The notes: generated from the sequence alone by a model not told the origin. Shown: positions 1 to 11,382, numbered from the stretch's first letter. The stretch is 64,000 nucleotides of DNA from Alphaproteobacteria bacterium (GCA_024742735.1 JANSXV010000001.1:744001-808000); one strand, 5' to 3'. A program made the numbers and translations.

Positions 1-182
1 GGGCGCGCACGCCCCCTCCCCATGAGCCCTCCCCGTGAGGAATCGCGCCGCCTTACGCGAATGTTGCGCCTGTCCGGGCCAGGTGCGAAGCGCGCCGAGC
101 CGGGACCACGGAGATTGTTCTGCAAGGGGTCCCGGACCGCCCTTTCGGGCGTCCGGGATAGAGGGCGCCAAGCTGTGACGCC

Positions 183-2591
183 CTAGTGCGCCCGGGCCTG
201 CTCGCCGCCGGCCTCGCCGCCGGACACGGCCGCGAGCGCTGCTGCGTCGGCTTCGGTCCACTCCACCGGCTCGACTTCGCCCGCCAGAGCGTTCTGGAGC
301 ACTTCATCCACGGTCTCCACCGGAATGATGGACAGCTCGGACTTCACATTGTCCGGCACGTCCTCCAGGTCTTTGACGTTCTCCTGCGGGATCAGCACGG
401 TCTTCACGCCGCCACGCAGGGCCGCCAGCAGCTTCTCTTTCAGGCCGCCGATGGGCAGAACGCGGCCGCGAAGCGTGATCTCCCCGGTCATGGCGACGTC
501 CTTCTTCACCGGGATGCCGGTCAGGGTCGACACGATCGCGGTGATCATGGCGCCGCCCGCGCTCGGCCCGTCCTTGGGCGTCGCGCCTTCGGGCACGTGA
601 ACGTGGATGTCGGTGTTGCGGAACACGGTCGGCTTCACGCCCAGCGCCGGGGCCCGGCTTTGAACAAAGCTGTTCGCCGCCGAGATGGATTCCTTCATCA
701 CGTCGCGCAGATTGCCGGTGACCGTCATCTTGCCGCGGCCGGGCATCTTGACCGCCTCGATGGAGAGCAGATCCCCGCCGACCTCGGTCCAGGCCAGACC
801 CGTGACCAGACCCACCTGGTCCTCGGCCTCGGTCTCGCCGAAGCGGTGCTTACGCACACCGGCGAAGTCCTTGAGGTTCTCGGGCGTGATCGTGACGCTC
901 GTCGCCTCGCCCGAGACCAGCTGGCGCACGGTCTTGCGGGCCAGACGCGCCAGTTCGCGCTCGAGGTTCCGCACCCCGCTTTCGCGGGTGTAGTAGCGGA
1001 TCAGGTCGCGCAGGGCCTCGTCGGTGATCGTCCATTCGCCCTCTTTCAGGGCGTGGTTCGTCACCTGCTTGGGGATGAGGTGACGGCGGGCGATCTCCAC
1101 CTTCTCATCCTCGGTGTAGCCGGCGATGCGGATGATCTCCATGCGGTCCAGCAAGGGCTGAGGCATGTTCAGCGTGTTCGCCGTGGTGATGAACATCACG
1201 TCGGACAGGTCGTAGTCGACCTCCAGATAGTGGTCGTTGAACGTGGCGTTCTGTTCAGGATCGAGCACCTCCAGCAGCGCGGCGGACGGGTCGCCGCGAT
1301 AGTCCGCGCCCAGCTTGTCGATTTCGTCGAGCAGGAAGAGCGGATTGGAGTGCTTGGCCTTCTTCATGGACTGGATCAGCCGGCCCGGCATGGAGCCGAT
1401 ATAGGTGCGCCGGTGGCCGCGAATCTCGGCCTCATCGCGCACGCCGCCCAGAGACATGCGCACGAACTCGCGATTGGTCGCTTCCGCAATGGAGCGTCCC
1501 AGCGAGGTCTTGCCCACGCCCGGCGGACCGACCAGGCACAGGATCGGGCCTTTCAGCTTCTTGGTGCGCGCCTGAACAGCCAGGTGCTCGATGATGCGTT
1601 CCTTGACCTTCTCCAGACCATAATGATCGCGATCCAGGATCGCTTCGGCCTGGGCCAGATCAGACTTCACGCGCTTGCGCTTGTTCCAGGGAATGGACAG
1701 CAGCCAGTCCAGATAGTTGCGCACCACGGTGGATTCCGCCGACATGGGGCTCATCTGGCGCAGCTTCTTCATCTCCTGATCGGCCTTGGCGCGGGCCTCC
1801 TTGGAGAGCTTGGTCTTCTCGATGCGCTCTTCGAGTTCGGCGAGTTCTTCCTTGCCCTCGTCGCCCTCGCCCAGCTCGCGCTGGATCGCCTTCATCTGCT
1901 CGTTCAGATAATACTCGCGCTGGGTCTTCTCCATCTGGCGCTTCACGCGGCTGCGGATCTTCTTTTCGACCTGCAGGACGGAGATTTCGCCCTCCATCAG
2001 GCCGAACACCGCTTCAAGGCGCTCGGAGACGTTGGCGTTGGCGAGCAGCTCCTGCTTGTCAGCGATCTTCACCGCCAGATGCGCGGCGATCGTGTCGGCC
2101 ATCTTGGCCGGCTCGGTGATCTCTTCCACCGCAGACAGGGCCTCGGGCGGCACCTTCTTGTTCAGCTTGACGTAGTCCTGGAACTTCTCCGAGGCGGTGC
2201 GCATCAGCGCCTCGGCCTCCGAGGCGTCGGGAATGTTTTCCTCGACCAGCTCGGCTTCGGCCTCGAAATAGGCCTCGTTATCGAGGAAGCGCTTGATCGT
2301 CATGCGCCGGCCGCCCTCGACCAGCACCTTCACCGTGCCGTCGGGCAGTTTGAGAAGCTGCAGCACGCTCGCGACGACGCCGCTCTCATAGATGGCGTCG
2401 GTCGCCGGATCATCATCCGCAGCGCTTTTCTGAGTGGCGAGCAGGATCTGCTTGTCCGCGCGCATCACTTCTTCCAGGGCGCGCACAGACTTTTCGCGGC
2501 CGACGAAGAGCGGAACGATCATGTGGGGAAACACCACGATGTCGCGCAGCGGCAGCAAAGGAAGGGATTTTGTCTCAGTCATCGAATTCAT
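183..2591 (-). CDS. lon: ATP-dependent endopeptidase Lon
   Basis: 802-aa ORF with Walker [12 protein letters not shown] and the Lon catalytic region [10 protein letters not shown]. Confidence 0.98.
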   Translation of the reverse strand: MNSMTETKSLPLLPLRDIVVFPHMIVPLFVGREKSVRALEEVMRADKQILLATQKSAADDDPATDAIYESGVVASVLQLLKLPDGTVKVLVEGGRRMTIKRFLDNEAYFEAEAELVEENIPDASEAEALMRTASEKFQDYVKLNKKVPPEALSAVEEITEPAKMADTIAAHLAVKIADKQELLANANVSERLEAVFGLMEGEISVLQVEKKIRSRVKRQMEKTQREYYLNEQMKAIQRELGEGDEGKEELAELEERIEKTKLSKEARAKADQEMKKLRQMSPMSAESTVVRNYLDWLLSIPWNKRKRVKSDLAQAEAILDRDHYGLEKVKERIIEHLAVQARTKKLKGPILCLVGPPGVGKTSLGRSIAEATNREFVRMSLGGVRDEAEIRGHRRTYIGSMPGRLIQSMKKAKHSNPLFLLDEIDKLGADYRGDPSAALLEVLDPEQNATFNDHYLEVDYDLSDVMFITTANTLNMPQPLLDRMEIIRIAGYTEDEKVEIARRHLIPKQVTNHALKEGEWTITDEALRDLIRYYTRESGVRNLERELARLARKTVRQLVSGEATSVTITPENLKDFAGVRKHRFGETEAEDQVGLVTGLAWTEVGGDLLSIEAVKMPGRGKMTVTGNLRDVMKESISAANSFVQSRAPALGVKPTVFRNTDIHVHVPEGATPKDGPSAGGAMITAIVSTLTGIPVKKDVAMTGEITLRGRVLPIGGLKEKLLAALRGGVKTVLIPQENVKDLEDVPDNVKSELSIIPVETVDEVLQNALAGEVEPVEWTEADAAALAAVSGGEAGGEQARAH

Positions 2592-2771
2592 CTCCTGGCG
2601 GACCGGTCCTTGCGCCCTTGCTCTGGAAGCAACGCAAGGCCGGCGTCCTGCCCCCTCGTATCAATGCGGCGGGCGGCGGCCCCGTCTTAATGTCGGCAGC
2701 CTTCACCCGTTCGCGTCTTATCTCAAGTGGAGGCCGCTTATCCCCGCTTCAAGGCGAGGCGCTGCGCGCCC

Positions 2772-3836
2772 CTATCCCCGCTTGAAGAAGCCCGCCTCGA
2801 TCATGAAGGCGAACATGTCCTCCAGCGTCTCCTTCAAGGGCCGGTAGGTCATCCCCAGCTTCTCGACGCCTTTGGAGTTGTCGGCATGCCACTCGATGTC
2901 GACATTGCGCGCGATGTATTTGCGCGTGGTCATGGGGTTCAGCATCGGCCCGACCAGCCAGGCCAGCCATTTGGGGATCGGCCCCTTGGGCAGCGGATAA
3001 TCCGCCCCGTACGTGTCCCGAAGCTTGTCCGCCAGACCCAGGAAGTCGGTCTCCTCATTGGAGATGATGTGCCGGCCCTCAGCGTCGGGCAAAAAGCCCG
3101 CGCGCATGTGAGCCACGGCGAGGTCGCGCACATCCACCGTCCCGATGCCGATGCGCGGCGCGCCGGTCTTGAACGTGCCGTCGCCGAAGCCCTTCATCAG
3201 GGAGAAGCTCTCCGAGGTCGGACGCGGCTGCAGGGCCGGACCGAGCACGAAGCTGGGATTGACCACCACGAGCCGCCACCGGTCCTGGGCGGTCGCGATC
3301 TCCCATGCGGCGCGCTCAGCGACCGTCTTGGAATAGGAATAGGCCACGTGATCCAGGCTCGAGCTGGTGTTCCAGATCTCCTCGGTCAGCACGCCGCCGG
3401 GCGCGTCGGCCAGGTCCGCATTGTCGCCATAGATCGCCGCGCACGAGCTGGTCACCACCACCCGCTCGACGCTGTCCTGCCGGTTCGCCTCCTCAAGCAC
3501 GTTGCGCGTGCCGTTCAGCGCCGGATCGACCAGATCCTTCTGCGGATCGGTGATCTTCGAGGTGAAGGGCGAGGCGGTGTGGAACACGATCCGGCAGCCC
3601 GCCATGGCCTCGGCGAATGAGCCCTCATCCAGCAGATCGGCCTTGAAGAATTTGATCTCGCCTGGCGCGTTGGCGGCCAGGTTCACCAGATGAGCGAGCT
3701 TTTCAGCATTGTCCGGATCGCGCACGGCGGCGTGAACGGTCGCACCCGCGTCCAGCAGCGCCTTGACCACCCAGCCGGCGACATAGCCTGTCGCCCCTGT
3801 GACGAGGACGGGGGCGGACGTGTCGATGCTGCTCAT
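2772..3836 (-). CDS. NAD-dependent epimerase/dehydratase, dihydroflavonol-4-reductase-like
   Basis: N-terminal VLVTGATGYVAGWVVKALL Rossmann motif and YSYSKTVAE active-site region. Confidence 0.9.
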   Translation of the reverse strand: MSSIDTSAPVLVTGATGYVAGWVVKALLDAGATVHAAVRDPDNAEKLAHLVNLAANAPGEIKFFKADLLDEGSFAEAMAGCRIVFHTASPFTSKITDPQKDLVDPALNGTRNVLEEANRQDSVERVVVTSSCAAIYGDNADLADAPGGVLTEEIWNTSSSLDHVAYSYSKTVAERAAWEIATAQDRWRLVVVNPSFVLGPALQPRPTSESFSLMKGFGDGTFKTGAPRIGIGTVDVRDLAVAHMRAGFLPDAEGRHIISNEETDFLGLADKLRDTYGADYPLPKGPIPKWLAWLVGPMLNPMTTRKYIARNVDIEWHADNSKGVEKLGMTYRPLKETLEDMFAFMIEAGFFKRG

Positions 3837-3875
3837 GGCGGGCCTTTCGCTGGCGGGATTGCGCGCCAGCGTAGA

Positions 3876-5174
3876 CTAGAAATACCGGGTGAGCATCACA
3901 TAGCTGTAGATTGAATCCCCGTCCGCCGGGGCGCCGGGCGCGTCGGTGGCGAACTCGCCCTTGAACAATACGGCTGCGCCGGCTTCCAGCCGGTATGTGT
4001 CCGGCGCGATCCACCAGCGCAGGCGGGTGTCGATGACCTGGCCGACATGATCGCCGGAGGCGCCGGTCACATCGCGCAGACCCGCCCGGCGCCAGCGATC
4101 CGTATCCGAAGCCAGCGACACATCCTGCACCAGCACATGGGCCTGGAGCGGCCCTCGGCGCACTTCGACGCGGGCGCCGAGCGCGACGATGTTCTCCACA
4201 TCCAGCGGACCGAAAATGCCGGTCTGGCCCAGCGCCCCGCGCCGCAGGCCGTACAGCCGGTCAAAACCGTTATCCTCCGCGTCGCCCGGATCCTCATCGC
4301 CTGAGGCATACACCAGCTGGGCCGACACGCGCGGCGACCAAGCGCCTTCAAAGCTGTAACCCGCCTCGGCATGAACCTTGCCCGCAGCGACATCCTCGCC
4401 GCCACCGGTCTGACCGACCTGGCGCATGATCTCGAGATCGAAATCGATCGGGCCGCGTTCGCCGGAGATGCGGCCCCCCAAGGTGTAGCGGTCGTCCCCG
4501 CCGTCTTCGTTGAGGCCGTACAGATAAACCTCCCCGGTCACACCCGGAGCGAGTTCCTCACGCGTCAGGTGGGCGGCCCAGAACCGCGTATCCCAGTCGC
4601 CCTCGTCGAACTCGTGGTCGTTATCCAGAAGCGAGGCCCGGTCGCCGGGACGCCGGCTCACCGGCGCGGTGTAGAACGCGTCCAGCGTCAGGTCCGCGGA
4701 CAGCGCGAACACGCCGCGCACGCCCTCGAAACTCGCGGGGAAGTTCCGGAAGGAGTTCTCCCCGGCGAGGCGGCGCGAACCGATATTCATCACGAAGCGT
4801 CCGGCCTGGATCTCCCCGCCTTCGAATTCGGCCTGCACATAGGCCTGCAGAATCTCAAGCGTGTTGATGGCGGTGGAGGTGAGATAGCTGCCGTCATCGG
4901 TCAGCCAGGCGCGTGAATCGAAGAATTCGCCGCCGAGGGTGAGCGGCCCCGCGTCGTATTCGGCCAGCGCGCGCGTGCGCCAGCTGAGCTGCTGATCGGA
5001 GCCCCCGCGTCCGGCGCGATAGGCGCCGCTGAGCGTCTCGTAGCGCACGCGCGTGGACGCCTCGAAGGTGAAGGGCGAGGCCGCCGGCGCATCGTCCGCG
5101 AAGGCCGGCGCAGTCAGTCCGGCTGCGGCGATCGCGCCGCTCAGAGCGGCCATGGTCGAAAATCGGATCAACAT
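3876..5174 (-). CDS. alginate-export/porin-like outer membrane protein
   Basis: Signal peptide MLIRFSTMAALSGAIAAAGLTAPAFA, beta-rich body, terminal aromatic residue (LTRYF). Start placed at internal ATG 5174. Confidence 0.7.
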   Translation of the reverse strand: MLIRFSTMAALSGAIAAAGLTAPAFADDAPAASPFTFEASTRVRYETLSGAYRAGRGGSDQQLSWRTRALAEYDAGPLTLGGEFFDSRAWLTDDGSYLTSTAINTLEILQAYVQAEFEGGEIQAGRFVMNIGSRRLAGENSFRNFPASFEGVRGVFALSADLTLDAFYTAPVSRRPGDRASLLDNDHEFDEGDWDTRFWAAHLTREELAPGVTGEVYLYGLNEDGGDDRYTLGGRISGERGPIDFDLEIMRQVGQTGGGEDVAAGKVHAEAGYSFEGAWSPRVSAQLVYASGDEDPGDAEDNGFDRLYGLRRGALGQTGIFGPLDVENIVALGARVEVRRGPLQAHVLVQDVSLASDTDRWRRAGLRDVTGASGDHVGQVIDTRLRWWIAPDTYRLEAGAAVLFKGEFATDAPGAPADGDSIYSYVMLTRYF

Positions 5175-5326
5175 CCCCTCCCCGGATTGCTGTCTATAAC
5201 TTGGGGCGAGCAGGGTTAATGTCGAGAGTGGACGCAGGCACTCAAAGCCCGATCGCCGCTTCGCTGGCTGGGCGCTAAGGCGGGGCATGTTAGGCTTGCC
5301 GCGCAAATCCATCAAAGGAGCAGGAA

Positions 5327-5569
5327 ATGGGATTGATCGTCTGGCTTCTGATTGGCCTGGCGGCCGGCTATCTCGCCGGCTACGTCATGAAGGGCAAGCG
5401 GCCCTACGGCCTCCTCGGCGACCTGGGCCTCGGCATTCTGGGCGCAGTGGTCGGCGGCTTCCTGCTGGGCCTGGTCGGGTTTTCCGGCAGCGGGCTGATC
5501 GCGACCTTCATCACCGCCTTCATCGGCGCGGTGATCCTGATCTTCCTGGTGCGCCAGTTCAAACGCTAG
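5327..5569 (+). CDS. GlsB/YeaQ/YmgE family (transglycosylase-associated) small membrane protein
   Basis: 80-aa, Gly-rich hydrophobic; MGLIVWLLIGLAAGYLAGYVMKG pattern. Confidence 0.85.
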   Translation: MGLIVWLLIGLAAGYLAGYVMKGKRPYGLLGDLGLGILGAVVGGFLLGLVGFSGSGLIATFITAFIGAVILIFLVRQFKR

Positions 5570-5766
5570 GCGTCGTCGTCCTGAGGACGCTCCTGAGGCG
5601 GCAGCGCCTCGGGATCGACCGGCTCGCCCGGGACCGCGTAAGCGCCGGAGAACCACTTGCCCAGATCGGCGTCCGCGCAGCGTTTCGAGCAGAACGGCCG
5701 GTAGGCTTTCTGCGAAGGTTTTTTACAGATCGGACAGGGCGAAGCGGTCGTCTGGGGATCGGCCAT
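5566..5766 (-). CDS. yacG: DNA gyrase inhibitor YacG (zinc-binding)
   Basis: CPICKKPSQ...YRPFCSKRCADADLGKWFSGAYAVPG. Confidence 0.95.
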   Translation of the reverse strand: MADPQTTASPCPICKKPSQKAYRPFCSKRCADADLGKWFSGAYAVPGEPVDPEALPPQERPQDDDA

Positions 5767-5770
5767 GGAC

Positions 5771-6832
5771 TCAGGCTCTCACATCAAAGCCGCGCGGCGC
5801 CAGCTCTTCGCCCAGCTCCAGGGTGAAGCGCGCGCCAAGGCGGTCTGTCATGGACTTGCGCCAGCCGATCGCGTCGGCCTCCAGCCAGGCGTGAACCTCA
5901 GCGCCGGCGCGCAACACCAGTTTCGCTGACCGATTCGCCCGGCCCTCGCGCTCCAGGCCCCGCAGGGCGGCCAGTGAGCAGGTCTCCACGCTCTCAACGC
6001 CGAAGCGCTCCCAGCAGATCTCGTGCAACGCCCGGCCCAGGCGCTGTCGGGCCAGCTCCACGATGGCGAAGCGGGAGGACGGCGCGATGTCGATCTTGGC
6101 CGGATCATTGCGGAAGGCGCCCTTCATGGCCTGATCCAGCGCGCTCTGATCGGCCTTCTTCTTCAGCGGCAGGAAATCGATGGCGACCACGCCGCCAATC
6201 CCGCGCAGGCGGATCTGGCGCCCGGCCTCGCGCGCGGCGGCCTTGTTCAGGTCCAGGGCGAATTTCTGCCCGGTGGATTGCGCCTTGCGTCCGGAGGCGT
6301 CGACATCGATAGCGGTCAGGGCCGTCACCGGCTCGATGATCAGACGCCCGCCGCCGGGAACGGCCACGACCGGCTCCAGCGCCGCCTCGAACAGATCGTC
6401 CAGACTCACCTCCGCCTCGGCCGGAGTGCGCACGGGCGCGTCGAACATCATGGACAGGCGCTCAGCCAGGGGCGGCGCGGACACGACGGTGGCGGGCGCA
6501 TCGCCGTCCTCCACCTCGAACAGGGCGAGCGTCGGCCCCTTGTCCTGGAACTGCTCGCGCGCGATCTGGACACCGATCGCCGAGCCGTTGGTCATCCCGT
6601 CCGGGCGCCCGCTCTTGCCGAAGGGCAGGAACCCGTCCGGGCCCTTGCCCAGGGCTACGAAGGCGCCGTTCAGCCCCGCCTCGATGCTGGTTACGCGCCC
6701 GCGAAACACTTCTCCGCGCACGGCGCGCGCCTTGCGCTCGCTCCAGCGTTCCAGGTGCAATTCCACGGCCCGGTCCCCGTCCATGACGGCGGCGCGGGTC
6801 TCGCCCACATTCTGCTCGGCGACGATCCTCAA
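5771..6832 (-). CDS. ribonuclease E/G family protein
   Basis: S1-like FRGRVTSIEAGLNGAFVALG; GGRLIIEPVTALTAIDVDAS; short 353-aa form. Confidence 0.85.
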   Translation of the reverse strand: MRIVAEQNVGETRAAVMDGDRAVELHLERWSERKARAVRGEVFRGRVTSIEAGLNGAFVALGKGPDGFLPFGKSGRPDGMTNGSAIGVQIAREQFQDKGPTLALFEVEDGDAPATVVSAPPLAERLSMMFDAPVRTPAEAEVSLDDLFEAALEPVVAVPGGGRLIIEPVTALTAIDVDASGRKAQSTGQKFALDLNKAAAREAGRQIRLRGIGGVVAIDFLPLKKKADQSALDQAMKGAFRNDPAKIDIAPSSRFAIVELARQRLGRALHEICWERFGVESVETCSLAALRGLEREGRANRSAKLVLRAGAEVHAWLEADAIGWRKSMTDRLGARFTLELGEELAPRGFDVRA

Positions 6833-7422
6833 AACACGTATCCCAATCCGTTCAACAGCTGGCGGGTTTCATAGACCGGCAGGCCCACCACGCCGGTATA
6901 GGAGCCGATCAACCGCACCACATAGGCGCCCGCCAGCCCCTGTATGCCATAGCCGCCGGCCTTGCCGTTCCACTCGCCACTGTTCAGGTAAGCCGTGATC
7001 TCGCCCTCGCTCAGCGGCTTGAAACTGACCTTCGTCTCCACGACCCGGCTCGCCTCCCGCCCGTCGGGTGCGCGCACGGCGACGCCAGTGAAGACCCGGT
7101 GATTGCGGCCGCTGAGCAGGCGCAGACAGCGCTCGGCCTCTTCGCGCGCTTCGGTCTTGGGCAGGATGCGCCGGCCGACCCCCACGACCGTATCGCTGGC
7201 CAGGACGAAGCAGCCTGGATGCTGCGCGGCGGCGAGCTTGTCTTCAGCCAGACGCAGGGCCAGCGCCCGCGGCGTCTCGCCGGGGCGCTCGGATTCGTCG
7301 ATGTCAGCAGGGGCGATCTGATCAGGCGTGGCGCCGATCTGGATCAGAAGCTCGCGCCGGCGCGGCGAGGCGCTGGCCAGCACGAGCGGCGCGCGGGGTT
7401 CAGACCCCATCGCGCCGGTCAC
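6829..7422 (-). CDS. Maf family nucleotide pyrophosphatase
   Basis: [14 protein letters not shown] and [13 protein letters not shown] motifs. Confidence 0.95.
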   Translation of the reverse strand: MTGAMGSEPRAPLVLASASPRRRELLIQIGATPDQIAPADIDESERPGETPRALALRLAEDKLAAAQHPGCFVLASDTVVGVGRRILPKTEAREEAERCLRLLSGRNHRVFTGVAVRAPDGREASRVVETKVSFKPLSEGEITAYLNSGEWNGKAGGYGIQGLAGAYVVRLIGSYTGVVGLPVYETRQLLNGLGYVF

Positions 7423-7637
7423 TTGAAGCGATAGGTGATGCGCCCCTTGGTCAGGTCGTAGGGCGTCATCTCGACCAGGACCTTGTCGCCGGCCAGTACG
7501 CGGATGCGGTTCTTGCGCATCTTGCCGGCGGTGTGGGCGATGATCTCGTGATCGTTTTCAAGTTTGACCTTGAAGGTCGCGTTGGGAAGGAGTTCCACGA
7601 CTTCACCGGGGAACTCCAGGAGTTCTTCTTTCGACAT
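7419..7637 (-). CDS. infA: translation initiation factor IF-1
   Basis: 72 aa; [62 protein letters not shown]. Confidence 0.99.
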   Translation of the reverse strand: MSKEELLEFPGEVVELLPNATFKVKLENDHEIIAHTAGKMRKNRIRVLAGDKVLVEMTPYDLTKGRITYRFK

Positions 7638-7722
7638 GCATCTCCTCTGGCGCTAGGCGCGGCGTTCTTTTGCAGGCGCGCTATATAGGCCGGAACCCCC
7701 CGCCCCGTCGAGAACTGAAACT

Positions 7723-8151
7723 CTACGCAGATTCGCGCACATAGCGCGCGATGAGCGCGTCGATGGCCTCCCGGGCGGCCCGGTAGGCCTCCAGCCGGGT
7801 CTCCCGTCCGCCCGGAGCGGTCGTGGGATCAGCCACGGGCCAGAACTGAAATTCCGCGTCCCGGCGCTCAGCGAAGGCGGCCGCGTCCGGGCCGGCCTCC
7901 TCGGCCAGACACACCACCAGCTCGACAGGATCATCAGCGGCTTCCGCCAGATCCCGGCACTCAAAGCCTGACAGATCCACGCCTTTTTCCGCCATGACCG
8001 AGATCATGAACCCGTCCGGCCAGGCCGCGGGCGCAATCCCGCAGGACACCGACTGGGCGTCATCGCCGAAGCGCAACCGCCACAGACCTTCCGCCATGGG
8101 CGAACGCACGGCGTTGCGTGCGCAGACGAACACGACGGCCGGTGGGCTCAC
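7723..8151 (-). CDS. low-molecular-weight phosphatase / arsenate reductase-like protein
   Basis: VVFVCARNAVRSPMAEGL P-loop-like motif. Confidence 0.85.
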   Translation of the reverse strand: MSPPAVVFVCARNAVRSPMAEGLWRLRFGDDAQSVSCGIAPAAWPDGFMISVMAEKGVDLSGFECRDLAEAADDPVELVVCLAEEAGPDAAAFAERRDAEFQFWPVADPTTAPGGRETRLEAYRAAREAIDALIARYVRESA

Positions 8152-8621
8152 GCCCCCCTCCGGTGCAACGCGCAGATCAGGGTGAACAGGCGCCGGGCGG
8201 TGTCAAAATCCACCTCGATCTTCCCATTCAGCCGCTCGCGCAGGAGTGTGGAGCCTTCGTTGTGGACGCCGCGCCGGGCCATATCGATGGTCTCGATCTG
8301 GCTCAGCGGCGCATCGCGGACGGCCGAGTAGTAGTTCTCGCACATCAGGAAATAGTCCTTGATGATGCGGCGCAGCGGCCCCAACGAGAATACGAACATG
8401 CGAACCGGCGAGCCGTCGGCGCGCTTCACGTCGAAGACCAGCTTCTGATCCTCGATCGCCAGGCGCAGGGCGTAGGGTCCGGCTTCAGAGCCGGCGGGGA
8501 CGAACTTGTTGGATTCAAGAAGGTCGGCGATGGCCACGCGGCGCTCATGCTCCACGTTCTCGTCGGCCTTGCCGATGGTCAGCTGGTCCAGCTCCACCGA
8601 AACCAGATGATGATCGCTCAT
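8148..8621 (-). CDS. UPF0262 family protein
   Basis: 157 aa; ERRVAIADLLESNKFVP...FSLGPLRRIIKDYFLMCENYYSAVR. Confidence 0.85.
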   Translation of the reverse strand: MSDHHLVSVELDQLTIGKADENVEHERRVAIADLLESNKFVPAGSEAGPYALRLAIEDQKLVFDVKRADGSPVRMFVFSLGPLRRIIKDYFLMCENYYSAVRDAPLSQIETIDMARRGVHNEGSTLLRERLNGKIEVDFDTARRLFTLICALHRRGA

Positions 8622-9070
8622 GCGCCGCCCTCCGGCTCGTCAGGATGCTGAGGCCGCGCCGAGGCCGGCCAGGGGTCGGACAGGTCGGCCAGCACCAGAT
8701 CTACGCAGTCCACCTCCAGGCGCAGCACACCGCCGCCGGAGAACGTGAAGACCAGCGCGCCCGAGGGCGGGTCGCCGGCTTCGAACGTGACGCTGAGCAG
8801 GCTGACCACGGCGTCATCAGCGCCCTGCTTGAGCCTGTGGCCCCTTGCGGCGGTGACCTCGCCGGCCTGCAGGGCCGTGCGCACCCGCTCGCCGCGGCCC
8901 TTGCGCGCGCCTTCCCAGCGATAGCGGTTCAGCGCCAGGGTGAAGCGCCGCGCATTGGGCTCATAGTGAAAGTCGCCGATCTGGCCCACAGCGTCCTGCA
9001 ACGCAGCGGAGACCGGCGGCACGTCGTCGGGCTCGCGCGCGATCAGTCTCAGCGGCGCCGTGGCGGTCAT
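8618..9070 (-). CDS. DUF2948 family protein
   Basis: LRLIAREPDDVPPVSAALQDAVGQIGDFHYEPNARRFTLALNRYRWE; genomic position next to murA. Confidence 0.8.
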   Translation of the reverse strand: MTATAPLRLIAREPDDVPPVSAALQDAVGQIGDFHYEPNARRFTLALNRYRWEGARKGRGERVRTALQAGEVTAARGHRLKQGADDAVVSLLSVTFEAGDPPSGALVFTFSGGGVLRLEVDCVDLVLADLSDPWPASARPQHPDEPEGGA

Positions 9071-9085
9071 GGGGCGGGCCTCTTC

Positions 9086-10351
9086 CTATTCGCTTTCACG
9101 GATGATTTCGGCGCCGCAGGCGGAGAGCTTTTCCTCCAGGCGCTCGAATCCCCGGTCCAGATGGTAGATTCGGTTCACGATCGTATCACCTTCAGCCGCG
9201 AGCCCGGCGATGACAAGGCTGACCGATGCACGCAGGTCCGTGGCCATCACAGGCGCGCCTTTCAGCGTCGCCGGGCCGCGCACCACCGCCTCATTGCCAT
9301 GCACCTGGATCTTCGCGCCCAGGCGTGACAGTTCAGGCACGTGCATGAAGCGGTTCTCGAAAATCGTTTCGCGAATGATGGAGGCGCCCTCGGCGACCGC
9401 CATCAACGCCATGAACTGCGCTTGCAGGTCAGTGGGGAACCCCGGATAGGGCGCGGTGTCGATATCCACGGCCTTCAGCGCGCCGGACCGGCTGACCCGT
9501 ACGCCGTCTCCAGCCGTCTCCACCTTCGCCCCGGCCTTCTCCAGGGCGCGCCACAGCGCGCCGTTATGGCCCGCCTCCGCGCCCGCCAGCGTGACGTCGC
9601 CGCCCGCCACCGCAGCCGCCGCGATGGCGTAGGTGCCCGTCTCGATCCGGTCCGGCGTCACCGTCCAGTCCGCGCCATGGAGACGATCGACGCCCTGGAT
9701 GCGGATGACCGCGTCCCCCGCGCCTTCCACCTGCGCGCCCATGGCGTTCAGGCAGCCGGCGAGATCGGCGATCTCCGGCTCGCGCGCGCAGTTCTCCAGC
9801 ACTGTCTCGCCCTTCGCCAGAACGGCGGCCAGCATGGCGTGCTCGGTCGCACCGACCGACACCATGGGGAAGGTCACGCGCCCGCCCGTCAGGCCGCCGG
9901 ACGGCGCCTTCGCGATGACATAGCCCTCCTCCAGCTCGATCTGCGCGCCGAGCGCCTCCAGCGCCTCCAGGTGCAGATTGACGGGCCGCGCGCCGATGGC
10001 GCAGCCGCCCGGCAGCGAGACTTTCGCCCGGCCCTCGCGCGCCAGCAGCGGGCCGAGCACGTTGAAGCTCGCGCGCATCTTGCGCACCAGATCATAGGGC
10101 GCGAACGGATCGGTGATGGCGGCGGCGTGGATCGACAGCTTCGCCCCGTCCTGCTCCTCCACCCCAGCGCCCAGATGAGCAAGCAGCTGGCCCAGAAAGC
10201 GGGTATCGGCCAGGCGCGGCATGCGCGACAGGACCAGCGCCCCCTCGGTGAGAAGGCTCGCGGCCATCAGCTTCAGCGCGGAGTTCTTGGCGCCGGAAAT
10301 CTCGATGCGTCCGGTCAGCGGACGCCCGCCGCGAATACGAATTCGATCCAT
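9086..10351 (-). CDS. murA: UDP-N-acetylglucosamine 1-carboxyvinyltransferase
   Basis: [37 protein letters not shown]...[19 protein letters not shown]. Confidence 0.98.
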   Translation of the reverse strand: MDRIRIRGGRPLTGRIEISGAKNSALKLMAASLLTEGALVLSRMPRLADTRFLGQLLAHLGAGVEEQDGAKLSIHAAAITDPFAPYDLVRKMRASFNVLGPLLAREGRAKVSLPGGCAIGARPVNLHLEALEALGAQIELEEGYVIAKAPSGGLTGGRVTFPMVSVGATEHAMLAAVLAKGETVLENCAREPEIADLAGCLNAMGAQVEGAGDAVIRIQGVDRLHGADWTVTPDRIETGTYAIAAAAVAGGDVTLAGAEAGHNGALWRALEKAGAKVETAGDGVRVSRSGALKAVDIDTAPYPGFPTDLQAQFMALMAVAEGASIIRETIFENRFMHVPELSRLGAKIQVHGNEAVVRGPATLKGAPVMATDLRASVSLVIAGLAAEGDTIVNRIYHLDRGFERLEEKLSACGAEIIRESE

Positions 10352-10418
10352 GAAGGCCTCTTGGTGGAATTGTGACGGCGCCGCCCCCTCGTCCTGATGA
10401 CGGGCCCATCGGGCGAAA

Positions 10419-10574
10419 TCAGGGCGAGTGCGGACCGGCGTCGGGTTTTTTCTGAGGGTCCTTCGCAGGCTTCTTGCGCCGGCGCAGATTGGCGCGCAAG
10501 GCCTCGGCCAGACGCTGTTCGCGCGCGCTGGGGGGCTGTTTGGGCGCTGAGGGCTTGGCGTCGCGGTCGCTCAT
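10419..10574 (-). CDS. small basic hypothetical protein
   Basis: 51 aa from ATG 10574: [43 protein letters not shown]. Confidence 0.6.
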   Translation of the reverse strand: MSDRDAKPSAPKQPPSAREQRLAEALRANLRRRKKPAKDPQKKPDAGPHSP

Positions 10575-10685
10575 GACCCTCGAATGGCGCCGCCTGCAAA
10601 ACGCGTCAAGCCCGGCCTTGGCGCGCCCGCGATGATGGGGTATACGCCCCGCTCCGATGAAGCCGGTCGCCCGGCCCGCCATCGC

Positions 10686-10760
10686 GCCGCCATAGCTCAG
10701 GGGTAGAGCGTTCCCTTGGTAAGGGAGAGGTCCACAGTTCAAATCTGTGTGGCGGCACCA
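10686..10760 (+). tRNA. tRNA-Thr (anticodon GGT)
   Basis: Cloverleaf with GCCGCCA/TGGCGGC acceptor stem, TTCCC-TTGGTAA-GGGAG anticodon arm, encoded CCA. Confidence 0.96.
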
Positions 10761-10762
10761 TT
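10706..10762 (+). repeat. att direct repeat, tRNA-proximal copy
   Basis: gagcgttcccttggtaagggagaggtccacagttcaaatctgtgtggcggcaccatt, identical to 18585-18641. Confidence 0.97.
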
Positions 10763-10839
10763 ACTTACCCAGCAAAAACAATAGTATATGCGCTTGTCTC
10801 AATCCGCAGACGGACGGTTTTTGGCCCCAGTACTGCCGC

Positions 10840-10860
10840 TGTCCCAAGTATGTCCCAAGC
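10840..10860. promoter_or_regulatory. putative integrase arm-type binding repeats, left end
   Basis: TGTCCCAAGTATGTCCCAAG, shared with the right end; an inverted relative CTTGGGGACAG lies at about 10894-10904. Confidence 0.7.
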
Positions 10861-10927
10861 GTGATCGAACTTCCCAACGGGCCTCAGGACACACTTGGGG
10901 ACAGCCGATGAGGCCTCAAAGTCTGCT

Positions 10928-11176
10928 TTAAGCAGCAGCAGTTTCAGCCGCAAGACGTGCTTCAGTCCCGCTCTTGAATGCCTGCGAGCGAGCCCAAGTG
11001 TCCACCTCGGAGAGCTTGAAGGCGATCCGACGCCCGATGTTGTAGCAGGGGAATGGCACCTCTCCGCGCTCTCTCCACTTCCGCAGGGTAGACGGCTTCA
11101 GACCGAGAAACTCAGCAGCATCGTTCAGGGAGACATAGGGTTCAGGTTGGGTGGTTTGGTTGTGGTTCGTGGTCAT
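10928..11176 (-). CDS. AlpA/excisionase-like helix-turn-helix protein
   Basis: YVSLNDAAEFLGLKPSTLRKWRERGEVPFPCYNIGRRIAFKLSEVDTWARSQ. Confidence 0.85.
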   Translation of the reverse strand: MTTNHNQTTQPEPYVSLNDAAEFLGLKPSTLRKWRERGEVPFPCYNIGRRIAFKLSEVDTWARSQAFKSGTEARLAAETAAA

Positions 11177-11382
11177 GGTTCCTGTTCAGCGGTAGACGCG
11201 GCCTCCCGCAGGCTCATGAGCCGAGGACTAGCCCCGGCTCCCTCCCCCCTCGGCTTCCTTCAGAAACTCAGGGAGGGGGTACGGGGGGAAGCGCGCTTCG
11301 ATATAGATGATTTCGGGCTCTCAGATTTTTGGGCCGAAATCTCGACCCCACCAGAGAGGCTTGGGGTTGCCTTGAGCGGCGG

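Noticed and set aside
186-2690. 834-aa plus-strand ORF opposite lon (and similar long antisense ORFs at 25568-26992, 28113-29411, 29517-31499, 33606-35117, 44172-46385)
   Set aside because: High-GC shadow ORFs opposite well-supported genes; low-complexity His/Arg/Ala/Gly-rich composition and no recognisable domain.
2734-2790. Short direct repeat ATCCCCGCTT(C/G)AAG near the epimerase 3' end
   Set aside because: Two short copies only, one inside the coding sequence; likely chance.
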